From: Lewinellaceae bacterium
GTDB taxonomy: Bacteria; Bacteroidota; Bacteroidia; Chitinophagales; Saprospiraceae
Assembly: GCA_947476195.1 (NCBI GenBank)
Contig: CANJPT010000031.1
Coordinates: 1 to 42,117, forward strand
DNA: 42,117 bases
Reading direction: 5' to 3'
Made by a program: the position numbers and the translations under genes
The notes under the pieces: model-generated
What the model saw: only the letters and a program-made list of their open reading frames with translations
What the model was told of the DNA's origin: nothing
Databases searched by the model: none
Shown: piece after piece, positions 17,039-24,030 of the stretch
Numbering within the stretch: position 1 is the first letter of the stretch
Layout: each line of letters starts with the position of its first letter

Positions 17039-18505
17039 TTATTTTTGTACCACTATTTGTTGAATATGCGGCTCGCCATCAACCATTATTTTCAGGACAT
17101 ATACTCCTGGCATTAGATTAGCCACTGAAATGACCTGAGTATATTCTCCTGCTGTCTGTTCACTTTCTGCTATTGCTGCCACTTTGGCACCAGTCAGGTT
17201 ATATATTTCGAAATTAACCTTTGCATCAATCCCAATTTGATAGAGAATTTTGACAAAGTTCACCGCCGGATTTGGATGGATGGTCATAAATTCAGTTGGG
17301 GACATGGTTCGTTCCGTCGTCGTTTCGTCCTTTTGAGCATAAAATGCATCAATTTCGGCATGGTGTGGGTCATAGAAATGGTGATGACCGTCATGATGAA
17401 CATTGATCTTATAGCATATATGAGCAGAACAACCTATCGTTAAATCCTCAATGAACAGGCAAACGGTATAATGGCCTGTATGTGGAAAGATATGATAAGG
17501 GTTTTCTTCAGTAGAATTTGTACCGTCACCAAATTGCCAAAAATAGGTGGTATGAATAGTTGTCCCGGTGGAAGTATTGGTAAATTGAACACCCAAACCG
17601 GAAGAATCAAAGTGCATAGTAAAAACAGCATGACAATCACTTGGCGGTGCATGATGTACGGTAACGTGATGGCATATATGGCTAGTGCAGCCCCCATCTT
17701 CATCGGTTATAGTCAGGCACACCAAGTAAGTGCCAGGCTCGCCATAGGTGTTCGTGGGATTTTGTTCAGAAGAGGTGTTGCCATCACCGAAATCCCATTC
17801 CCAAGTGCCAATGATTCCATCGCTGGTGGACAGGTCAGTAAAATGAATGGTCTGGTGGTTTGGATTCGGCTGTTGCACGCCAAATTCCGCATGGCACACG
17901 CCTGCTGGTGCATGATGTACTACAACATGATGACAAAAATGACTTGTACAGCCTGAATCATCTGTGATGGTCAGGCAGACGAGATAGGAACCAGGGGCAG
18001 AATAGGTATGTGAAGGATTCTGATCGGTGGAAGTATTACCGTTGCCAAAATCCCATTCCCAGGAGACAATCACTCCATCAGCGGTGGATTGGTCTGTGAA
18101 ATCAATGGTTGGCTGGCTCAGGTCGGGCTGATTTGTCACAAAGGCGGCATAGCACTCATGTGGAGGATGAGTCACCACTACATGATGGCAAAAAGTGGCT
18201 GAACAATTTGGATTATGAGCTGTGATGGTCAGACAAACATTATAGGTGCCAGGGGAGGCATAAGTATGGCTGGGGTTTTGTTCTGTGCTTGTGTTGTCAT
18301 CTCCAAAATCCCAATGATAAGAAGTGATGTTACCATCAGCAGTAGAAAGGTCTTCAAAGACTACCGTGTTTCCATTCACGGTAAAGTGAAAACCCGGATT
18401 GCAATGTTGCGCATTTGCCTTCTGGAAAGAAAGTAGCGCAAAAAGCATGAGGAATGAAAAACGGGGAATTAGGGAAGTGGCAAAATTCGTTAAGGTCTGA
18501 TTCAT
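17039..18505 (-). CDS. Secreted four-PKD protein with repeated Cys/His motifs and T9SS domain
   Basis: A 488-residue exported protein; the ATG at 18505 gives a signal peptide ending near residue 33 (SFQKANAQ). Four PKD domains follow (~34-114, 115-202, 203-290, 291-372), each with the core WDFGDGN-like motif and a TYxxPGTYxVCLTIT strand. Each domain ends with a Cys/His block: CSATFCHHVVVTHPPHEC, CTSHFCHHVVVHHAPAGVC, CTSHICHHVTVHHAPPSDC, and CSAHICYKINVHHDGHHHFYDPHH. PKD domains normally lack such blocks; here they recur in register and suggest a multi-site metal binder, though Cys pairs may also be disulphides. Residues ~405-488 form a T9SS sorting domain. No catalytic domain is seen. Position between the YVTN propeller and Asp-box propeller suggests a shared secreted module. 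Confidence 0.88.
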   Translation of the reverse strand: MNQTLTNFATSLIPRFSFLMLFALLSFQKANAQHCNPGFHFTVNGNTVVFEDLSTADGNITSYHWDFGDDNTSTEQNPSHTYASPGTYNVCLTITAHNPNCSATFCHHVVVTHPPHECYAAFVTNQPDLSQPTIDFTDQSTADGVIVSWEWDFGNGNTSTDQNPSHTYSAPGSYLVCLTITDDSGCTSHFCHHVVVHHAPAGVCHAEFGVQQPNPNHQTIHFTDLSTSDGIIGTWEWDFGDGNTSSEQNPTNTYGEPGTYLVCLTITDEDGGCTSHICHHVTVHHAPPSDCHAVFTMHFDSSGLGVQFTNTSTGTTIHTTYFWQFGDGTNSTEENPYHIFPHTGHYTVCLFIEDLTIGCSAHICYKINVHHDGHHHFYDPHHAEIDAFYAQKDETTTERTMSPTEFMTIHPNPAVNFVKILYQIGIDAKVNFEIYNLTGAKVAAIAESEQTAGEYTQVISVANLMPGVYVLKIMVDGEPHIQQIVVQK

Positions 18506-18698
18506 GCGAAAAAGTGTTGGTAAGGACTTTTTGAAAGAAAGAACGCTCAAATTAAATGGTTCAGTTATTTTGAAGGTGGGATGGGTAAATTGGGATGTTT
18601 GGAATCTTTTCGCAATATACCGGGTAAATCCGCACCGTACCGAATAGTGTGTCAATTTTATCTGACGTTTATACTGGTAGGAATCCTAAAGGTTGCGA

Positions 18699-18721
18699 CC
18701 AGCCAACACGAGGATGGCTGG
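18699..18721 (-). repeat. Inverted repeat downstream of the YVTN gene
   Basis: Perfect arms CCAGCCA (18699-18705) and TGGCTGG (18715-18721) with a 9-base loop; the pairing extends outward to GCG/CGC with a one-base bulge. It lies 32 bases after the stop at 18753 and about 190 bases before the next start. No T-run follows on the transcribed strand, so terminator function is uncertain. The rest of the 247-base gap (18506-18752) shows nothing else clear. Confidence 0.4.
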
Positions 18722-18752
18722 CGCAATCATAAAGCCCTGTATAACCTAAGTT

Positions 18753-19805
18753 TTACTGATTAAGCACCATTCCATTGGGCTTGCTACCGACCACAATATC
18801 CTTTGTCTTAATGTGATTTTCAATATCGATCACCGACACATTGCCTGCACCCTGATTGGTCACAAAGGCTGTAAGGTTGTCAGACGAAAATGCGATAGCA
18901 TGGGCATCCGCGCCTGTGACGAAATCACCTTTTTTTGTCCATGTACCACTTTCCAATTTGTAGTAAGCCACCTTTCCATTAGTCGCATCGCTTACCCACA
19001 GTTCTTCATGGTGGGGGTGATAAGCTGCATACCCAGGTTTGAAGCCAAGTGGAATCGTAGCCGTTACTGTGCTTGTAACTACGTTTAAAACTGAGATAGT
19101 TTGATCGGCTTCGTTGTCCACAAACATATTACCGTCTGTGCCAGGCCATGCGCCTACTGGAGTATGGCCGACTATGACAGTATGTAATATCGCTTTGGTA
19201 GCCGGGTCTATCATCGTTACCGTGCCGTCATCCGTATTTGCAACGAACACCGTAGTGCCGTCAGCGGAGAAAGTAACTTCAGATGGCATTTTACCCGTTG
19301 CTATCTCAGCGATCTTTGAATAATCGGAGGTTTTGAATACTAATACATGGCCTGCCGCAGCACTCTGTGAAACCCAAAGTTCAGACCCAGATGCATTGAA
19401 TACAGCATTATGGGGCAGGTGCTCGGTCACAATTTCATGATGGATTTCGCCCGTGGTCGCATCAATGATCTGCACTTTATAGCTCCCCGTGCCGCTCCCG
19501 TGCCCGCCATGCCCACCGCTCAGGTCGGTGCTGGTTATGGCAACTGCCAACGTTGTTTTGTCGGGGCTAAGATAGACGTGGTGTGGAAAGGTCGCCCCAT
19601 TTAGGCCGATTTCATCGTCTACTTTGGAATCGTTCAAGTTGATAACTGACACAGTACCATCGCCACCGTTCACAATGTAAGCCGCAGGGTAGTCAATGTT
19701 AAGCGGATCGTCGCAAGTCCCGTTGTGTTCGCAGTGATCTTTGCAGGAGTAAATAAGGCCAAGAGTGGCTGCGAACAGGAATATTGCCAAGGTTTTAATT
19801 TTCAT
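18753..19805 (-). CDS. YVTN-type beta-propeller lipoprotein
   Basis: A 350-residue predicted lipoprotein (LGLIYSC, Cys21) with a seven-bladed propeller of the YVTN/YncE type. The blades repeat units such as AAYIVNGGDGTVSVINL, TVFVANTDDGTVTMIDP and TAFVTNQGAGNVSVIDI. After the lipid Cys it has a short Cys/His patch (KDHCEHNGTCDD), and one blade has a Gly/His loop (GGHGGHGSG), both possible metal ligands. Histidines are frequent (FPHHVY, HLPHN, YHPHHEE). Such propellers act as binding scaffolds; some homologues accompany nitrous oxide reductase or cytochrome cd1 systems, but no catalytic haem motif is present. It follows the HMA-MauE gene by 103 bases and precedes the PKD protein. Function unknown; envelope metal binding is inferred. 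Confidence 0.85.
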   Translation of the reverse strand: MKIKTLAIFLFAATLGLIYSCKDHCEHNGTCDDPLNIDYPAAYIVNGGDGTVSVINLNDSKVDDEIGLNGATFPHHVYLSPDKTTLAVAITSTDLSGGHGGHGSGTGSYKVQIIDATTGEIHHEIVTEHLPHNAVFNASGSELWVSQSAAAGHVLVFKTSDYSKIAEIATGKMPSEVTFSADGTTVFVANTDDGTVTMIDPATKAILHTVIVGHTPVGAWPGTDGNMFVDNEADQTISVLNVVTSTVTATIPLGFKPGYAAYHPHHEELWVSDATNGKVAYYKLESGTWTKKGDFVTGADAHAIAFSSDNLTAFVTNQGAGNVSVIDIENHIKTKDIVVGSKPNGMVLNQ

Positions 19806-19908
19806 AATAAATCGTTTTTTTGAATTGCCTGGATGAAATCTTGATTATCCAACACTTAAACGTCTATTCAAGAAAAACAGACCTGCGGTTGCTAACGCGA
19901 AGATATTT

Positions 19909-20643
19909 TTACAAATGCATCAGTAGCATGGCCCCTGACATCGCTACCATCAACACATCTTCAAACAATGTCACTTTACTCATCGGCAAATTGAACACCG
20001 CACCGAGACAGGCGCATTGAAACTGACGCTTCGCAAGCAGGCTTTGAACCACTCCTACAGTGCTGATCCCCATGATTGCGAATGTCAAACTATTAGTAAC
20101 CAAGGGGTTGAAATTAAGCAGAAACAATGCGCCCAATGAGAACTCTATGAACGGATAGACGTAGCCCCAACCCAACCAACGCCGCGCTATCACGTCGTAA
20201 CTGCTGTATGAAGCAGCAAAAGCAGGGACATCAAGCATTTTGAAAAACGAAAAAACGAGAAAAAATCCCGCCATAAAATGGCGCATCCATCGCATCCAAT
20301 CGAAGGCCCCGGCTGCGACTTCTACCAAGAGTGTAGCGCCGAGAATATAGCTGAATATGAGCAGAATGGGCTTGTAAGTCTCCCAAAATGTGCGTGAGAC
20401 CTCTTCAACTGCCAAGGTCGCGGTGGGCGCTACATGAGGAGCTTCAACCAATTGATACTTGGGATAGTCGCGCAGCGCAGCCTGCAAATCGGCAGTAGCG
20501 ACATGATGGCTCATGGTAACTTCTACCTTGCCATCCAAGCATACCGTCGAAGCGGTCACGCCGGGTATTTTTTCAAGCAGGGATTTTACTTTGGAAACGC
20601 AGCCTTCGCAGGTGATGCCTGAAACTTGATATTTGTGTGTCAT
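19909..20643 (-). CDS. HMA domain fused to MauE/DoxX-like membrane protein
   Basis: A 244-residue inner-membrane protein. Residues 1-70 form an HMA metal-binding domain with GITCEGC (Cys12, Cys15). After a linker, four hydrophobic segments follow: ILLIFSYILGATLLV, FMAGFFLVFSFFKML, a PFIEFSLGALFLL segment, and the C-terminal VLMVAMSGAMLLMHL. The loop before the last segment holds QCACLGAVFNLPMSKV, matching the MauE/methylamine-utilisation family (PF07291), whose Cys pair is tied to disulphide or redox handling. Similar HMA-MauE fusions occur in copper and mercury clusters. A role in delivering copper or reducing equivalents across the membrane is inferred. A tandem repeat resembling an AraC operator lies 64-97 bases upstream of the ATG, just after the regulator gene. 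Confidence 0.87.
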   Translation of the reverse strand: MTHKYQVSGITCEGCVSKVKSLLEKIPGVTASTVCLDGKVEVTMSHHVATADLQAALRDYPKYQLVEAPHVAPTATLAVEEVSRTFWETYKPILLIFSYILGATLLVEVAAGAFDWMRWMRHFMAGFFLVFSFFKMLDVPAFAASYSSYDVIARRWLGWGYVYPFIEFSLGALFLLNFNPLVTNSLTFAIMGISTVGVVQSLLAKRQFQCACLGAVFNLPMSKVTLFEDVLMVAMSGAMLLMHL

Positions 20644-20706
20644 TTAGTACAGTGTTTTATAAAAATTTTGACACTGCAAAAGTCAGGGTCATAGCCGTGT
20701 CGGATA

Positions 20707-20740
20707 GTACAGGATTTTGGGAGAGTTGTGCAGGATTTTG
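20707..20740 (-). promoter_or_regulatory. Tandem direct repeats, candidate HMA-AraC operator
   Basis: Two near-identical 13-mers, CAAAATCCTGCAC (20728-20740) and CAAAATCCTGTAC (20707-20719) when read on the minus strand, start 21 bases apart, i.e. two helical turns. They lie between the regulator stop (20743) and the HMA-MauE start (20643). Same-orientation repeats about 21 bases apart are typical of AraC-family binding sites. A smaller inverted pair CAGTGT/ACACTG (20650-20655, 20671-20676) lies nearer the start. Binding by the neighbouring regulator is inference. Confidence 0.5.
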
Positions 20741-20742
20741 TG

Positions 20743-21312
20743 CTAAACTGCGTCCAGTGTCTTCCTTCCGTGCCGCCGATGTTCAGCTTTGAATTGTGTT
20801 GGAGTAATCCCTGTTACTTGCTTGAACTGGTTGCTCAAATGTTGTGTACTGGTATACCCAGTCTGAAACGCGATTTCGCCAATTGACAATTCGTTATACA
20901 CCAGCAGCTCTTTCACCCGCTCGATTTTCTGTGCGATAATGTGCTTCTCAATCGTTACCCCTTCCACTGAAGAGAACAGTTTGCTCAACTGCGAATACTC
21001 GTGGCCTGTTTCGCGGGCTAAGAAATCTGAGAAATTCAAAGACTCTGGTTTTTTGCTCGCCGCGTAATGTATTTCGTTGAGTATCAAATTTTTGATTTGT
21101 GCCACTATTTGACTGTTACGGTCATCAAGGAGTTCAAAACCCTCGGATTCAAGACTTTTGCGTAATTTGGACAACTGTTCAGAATTAGGAGAAGCAGTCA
21201 ATTCTACTTCCCCTAATTCTACGTTTTTTATTTCCAGGTCCGCTTCAGTAAACAATCGCTCAACCGTACGAATACAGCGGGTGCAGACCATATTTTTGAT
21301 GTAGAGCTTCAT
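20743..21312 (-). CDS. AraC-family regulator with N-terminal HMA-like metal-binding head
   Basis: A 189-residue regulator; the ATG at 21312 (MKLYIKNMVCTRC) removes an unlikely upstream extension. Residues ~1-65 resemble a compact HMA domain with MVCTRC (Cys10, Cys13), followed by a helical linker and an AraC DNA-binding domain (~100-185) with IGEIAFQTGYTSTQHLSNQFKQVTGITPTQFK, the canonical second helix-turn-helix. It lacks the usual AraC cupin or DJ-1 sensory domain, so metal binding at the Cys pair is the likely signal. It is a close paralogue of the regulator at 33826-34395 (same length, near-identical layout, both ending GRKTLDAV). It is the last gene of the efflux operon, 49 bases after the second adaptor, and the adjacent direct repeats are a plausible target. 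Confidence 0.9.
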   Translation of the reverse strand: MKLYIKNMVCTRCIRTVERLFTEADLEIKNVELGEVELTASPNSEQLSKLRKSLESEGFELLDDRNSQIVAQIKNLILNEIHYAASKKPESLNFSDFLARETGHEYSQLSKLFSSVEGVTIEKHIIAQKIERVKELLVYNELSIGEIAFQTGYTSTQHLSNQFKQVTGITPTQFKAEHRRHGRKTLDAV

Positions 21313-21361
21313 AATAGCGTAGCGTTTTCTTACCAGAAGGCAAATAAGCAAAATATCTCTA

Positions 21362-22615
21362 TCACATCTTGTGTCCGGCCATGGGATCGGTTCCTTTTTT
21401 GAACACAAATTCGCTGTGCAGCAGATAGGCCCCTGACACTACCACCATCTCGCCTGCTTGCAGTCCCTCGACGATTTCGGTGTAGTCTTCATTGGCAATA
21501 CCGATGCGCACCATGCGACCTTCAAATCCGCCACCCTCATTTTTTGTCCAGAGCGAAACGCCACGATTGTCCCGTATGAGCGCGTTGGTAGGCACCGCGA
21601 GGGCGTGGCGGGTTTTGCCTTTTAGTGTAATCCAAACCTGCATACCCGGTTGGTATTCGCCTTTTGAATTGTGGATTTCCACCCGCGCCAGTACTATTTT
21701 AGAAGAGGCTTCGAGGTTAGGATTTACAAAACTCACCTTGCCACTTAAAATTCTTCCGGGGAAATATGGCAACGAGACCGATGCTTCGCGGGTTTGAGCG
21801 AGAAAGGGCAAATCACTGACATAAAGCTGCGCTTCGGCCCAGAGTGTGCGCAGATCAGCGAGTTTCAGCACCATCGAGCCGGGTGACACGTAACTGCCTT
21901 CGGCAGGCGGTGCTTCCATGACATAACCAGCATAGTGGCTGTAAAAAGTCACTGAGTTTTTGGGAGTGCCCGACAATTCGAGTTCTTGCAACTGAGCTTC
22001 GGTCATGCCCCAAAGCAGTAGTTTGTTGCGGGCGGCTTCTGCGATGCGCGCAAAGTCCAGGTCAGCGTTGCCATAGCGATTTTTGCTTTTCAATGCGAGC
22101 AAATAATCTTGTTGTGCGGCGGCTATGTCTTCGCTGTACAACTCGAAAACGGCTTGCCCTGCCCGTACATATTCGCCTGCGTTGCGCACGAAAAGACGTT
22201 CGATCCTTCCGGTAAGCCTTGCTGTTACGGTATTGATGCCGTTTTGATTTTCCCGGAGGGTTGCGGCGAGGGTGATTTCTTCCCCCACTTGTCGCAGTCG
22301 AACCGTGTCCGTCTGGATGTTGGCGAGTCGGATTTGTTCGGCGCTGAGTTTCACTTCATTGTCTTTTTTGTCAGGCGCAATTTCCACCCGGACCAAAGGC
22401 ATCTTGCAGATCGGGCAGGGGCCGGGTCTTTGTTCCTTGACTTGAGGGTCCATGGAGCAGGTGTAATAGACGTTTTCTTCTGCCGGGGCGGGGGCAGGTT
22501 TGGAGCAGGCAGTTAGGAGCAGTGTTGCGGCGAACAGGCTACGCTTACTAAACTTTTGAAGTTTAGCAAACGTCATCATTTGCTTCGTGGCTATTAGTGA
22601 TTTTATAGCATTCAT
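21362..22615 (-). CDS. CusB-like adaptor lipoprotein with HMBD (second of tandem pair)
   Basis: A 417-residue membrane-fusion protein with lipobox LLTAC (Cys37 from ATG 22615; internal Met13/Met14 are alternative starts). Residues ~50-78 are an HMBD variant (YTCSMDPQV ... CPICKMPL) with Lys in place of the usual Gly. The core follows: lipoyl halves near TVTARLTGRIERLFV and SHYAGYVMEAPPAEG, a short helical hairpin with YSEDIAAAQQDYLLA, and a barrel ending VVSGAYLLHSEFVFKKG. It shares this architecture with the adaptor directly upstream, and both should serve the TolC and RND proteins of this operon. The signal-peptide codons contain a 15-bp inverted repeat (22541-22573). Having two adaptors suggests either a mixed complex or different roles; the sequence does not decide. 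Confidence 0.92.
   Translation of the reverse strand: MNAIKSLIATKQMMTFAKLQKFSKRSLFAATLLLTACSKPAPAPAEENVYYTCSMDPQVKEQRPGPCPICKMPLVRVEIAPDKKDNEVKLSAEQIRLANIQTDTVRLRQVGEEITLAATLRENQNGINTVTARLTGRIERLFVRNAGEYVRAGQAVFELYSEDIAAAQQDYLLALKSKNRYGNADLDFARIAEAARNKLLLWGMTEAQLQELELSGTPKNSVTFYSHYAGYVMEAPPAEGSYVSPGSMVLKLADLRTLWAEAQLYVSDLPFLAQTREASVSLPYFPGRILSGKVSFVNPNLEASSKIVLARVEIHNSKGEYQPGMQVWITLKGKTRHALAVPTNALIRDNRGVSLWTKNEGGGFEGRMVRIGIANEDYTEIVEGLQAGEMVVVSGAYLLHSEFVFKKGTDPMAGHKM
22541..22573 (-). repeat. Palindrome inside signal-peptide codons of adaptor 2
   Basis: Arms 22541-22555 and 22559-22573 are 15 bases each with two differences, both compatible with G-U pairing in RNA, around a central TTG (CAA on the coding strand). 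It encodes the TFAKLQKFSKR part of the signal segment. The same layout (14-15 base arms, CAA centre) is found in the neighbouring adaptor at 23907-23937. The reading frame stays open. Confidence 0.6.
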
Positions 22616-22650
22616 TGTCTGTACGTTGTCAAATCTTGCGTTATTGCCGA

Positions 22651-24030
22651 TCAGTTTAATTTTACAAAGCTCTCGCTGTCCATCAACAACTGCCCATTTT
22701 TAGCGATTTCGTCTTCCGGTGAAAGTCCCGACACCACTTCCAGCATTTGCCCGGTACGGCTGCCGATGCTGATTTTCCGCGACTGAAAGCCCCCTTCTGT
22801 TTTTACAAAGACGACTGTTGTCTTCCCCAAGTCGAGTGCTGCCGTTGCCGGTATCCAGAGGGCGGAGCGACCCATGGCCTGCACCCTGGCAGTGAGTAAA
22901 GTGCCGGGTTTTAGCCGCTCTCCCGGATTAGACAGGTACACCCGAGCCCGAAGGTTTTTACTCCCGGATCCATACATTGGTTCGATATAGTTGATTTTCC
23001 CTCGAAACGGTTCTGCGAATGATTCGATGCGTAATTCGACCGATTGGCCGACTTTCAGCGACTGCACATTGGATGGCGAAAATTCGAGTATCGCCCAAAT
23101 GGTGACAAGACTTTGCAATCCGAAAAGTCGCTGACCAGGCTGGACATACATACCTTCTTTCAGGGAAAATTCGCGGGAGGAAGTTGTGGGTAGAGGGCTG
23201 GGACTTTGCCCTGTTTGGTTGCCGTTCATGCCGTCGGCGGGCATTATTCCAGCAGGACTTGCACTTAGGCTTTCGACCAGCAATCCAGCGTATGGGCTGT
23301 AAACCGGCAACGACAAGAACGGTTTACGATTGGTTTCCACTTCCTGAATTTGTCTGTCGGTCAGACCGAGCAAGGAAAGACGTCGCCGGGAATTTTCGAT
23401 GAGCGTCATGTTATCTGTGTCATTTTCTTTTAAAAAAATCAAGTCCTGCTGTGCGCTGGCAATGTCGGGGCTGTAAATGTCAAGCAGGTGTTCTCCTTTT
23501 TTCACGGACTGGAAAGGGAAGCGAACATAAAGCCGCTCGATACGCCCGCCATAACGGGCTGATACTGCCTTGAGTTGCTTTGCATCGTAAGTCAGGAAGC
23601 CAGACACTTCCAGGCTGTCGGACATGGATTTGTATTCTGGTCGAACGGTGGCAGTTGAGCTAAGCACGTATTGGTTCGTGGGTTTCAATAGGATGTCATT
23701 GCTGTCCGGCCCGACTACGTGATCGGCGTGTTCGTATTCTTTTTTGACCAGGTCCATACCACAAATGGGACAGCTACCAGCTGCGTCGCGCAGGATTTCC
23801 GGGTGCATCGGACAGGTATAAACGGACTTTTCTCCGGTGGTGTGACCTTCGTGTCCGGGGCTCTTCTGAGTACAGGCTGCCAACGTCATCGCTAATGTAA
23901 TCACGAGATTTGACAAATTTTTGAAAGTTGTCAAATCTGCCGTAGCCGAATTTCCCATCCCGAATACTCGGGACAAACTTTCGGGAAGTTGGATCACTTG
24001 GTATTTACCGTTGTTCCAATTCTTTTTCAT
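22651..24030 (-). CDS. CusB-like adaptor lipoprotein with HMBD (first of tandem pair)
   Basis: A 459-residue membrane-fusion protein. ATG at 24030 (MKKNWNNGKY) is preferred over an in-frame GTG three codons upstream; either overlaps the TolC gene end by 26-35 bases, implying translational coupling. The lipobox is TLAAC (Cys53), unusually far from the start: about 40 residues precede the hydrophobic core, and their codons contain two palindromes (23907-23937 and 23958-23973), so the long n-region looks like a product of repeat insertion. Residues ~70-98 are an HMBD (YTCPMHPEI ... CPICGMDL). The core includes ARYGGRIERLYV, YSPDIASAQQDLIFL, YSPYAGLLVES and a C-terminal VVSGLSPEDEIAKNG. A Gly/Ser/Pro-rich insert (MNGNQTGQSPSPLPTTSS) interrupts the second lipoyl half. 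Confidence 0.92.
   Translation of the reverse strand: MKKNWNNGKYQVIQLPESLSRVFGMGNSATADLTTFKNLSNLVITLAMTLAACTQKSPGHEGHTTGEKSVYTCPMHPEILRDAAGSCPICGMDLVKKEYEHADHVVGPDSNDILLKPTNQYVLSSTATVRPEYKSMSDSLEVSGFLTYDAKQLKAVSARYGGRIERLYVRFPFQSVKKGEHLLDIYSPDIASAQQDLIFLKENDTDNMTLIENSRRRLSLLGLTDRQIQEVETNRKPFLSLPVYSPYAGLLVESLSASPAGIMPADGMNGNQTGQSPSPLPTTSSREFSLKEGMYVQPGQRLFGLQSLVTIWAILEFSPSNVQSLKVGQSVELRIESFAEPFRGKINYIEPMYGSGSKNLRARVYLSNPGERLKPGTLLTARVQAMGRSALWIPATAALDLGKTTVVFVKTEGGFQSRKISIGSRTGQMLEVVSGLSPEDEIAKNGQLLMDSESFVKLN
23907..23973 (-). repeat. Two palindromes inside the N-terminal codons of adaptor 1
   Basis: First: arms 23907-23920 and 23924-23937 (14 bases each, one mismatch) around TTG; its outer ten bases, GATTTGACAA/TTGTCAAATC, are perfect. 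A solitary copy of TTGTCAAATC also lies at 22626-22635 in the gap between the two adaptors. Second: TCCCGA (23958-23963) and TCGGGA (23968-23973) around ATAC. They encode DLTTFKNLSNL and SRVFGM respectively without interrupting the frame. They resemble mobile extragenic palindromes that have landed in coding DNA. Confidence 0.6.

Noticed and set aside
18506-18655. Extension of the PKD protein upstream of 18505
   Set aside because: The extension is not signal-like, and the ATG at 18505 starts a recognisable signal peptide.
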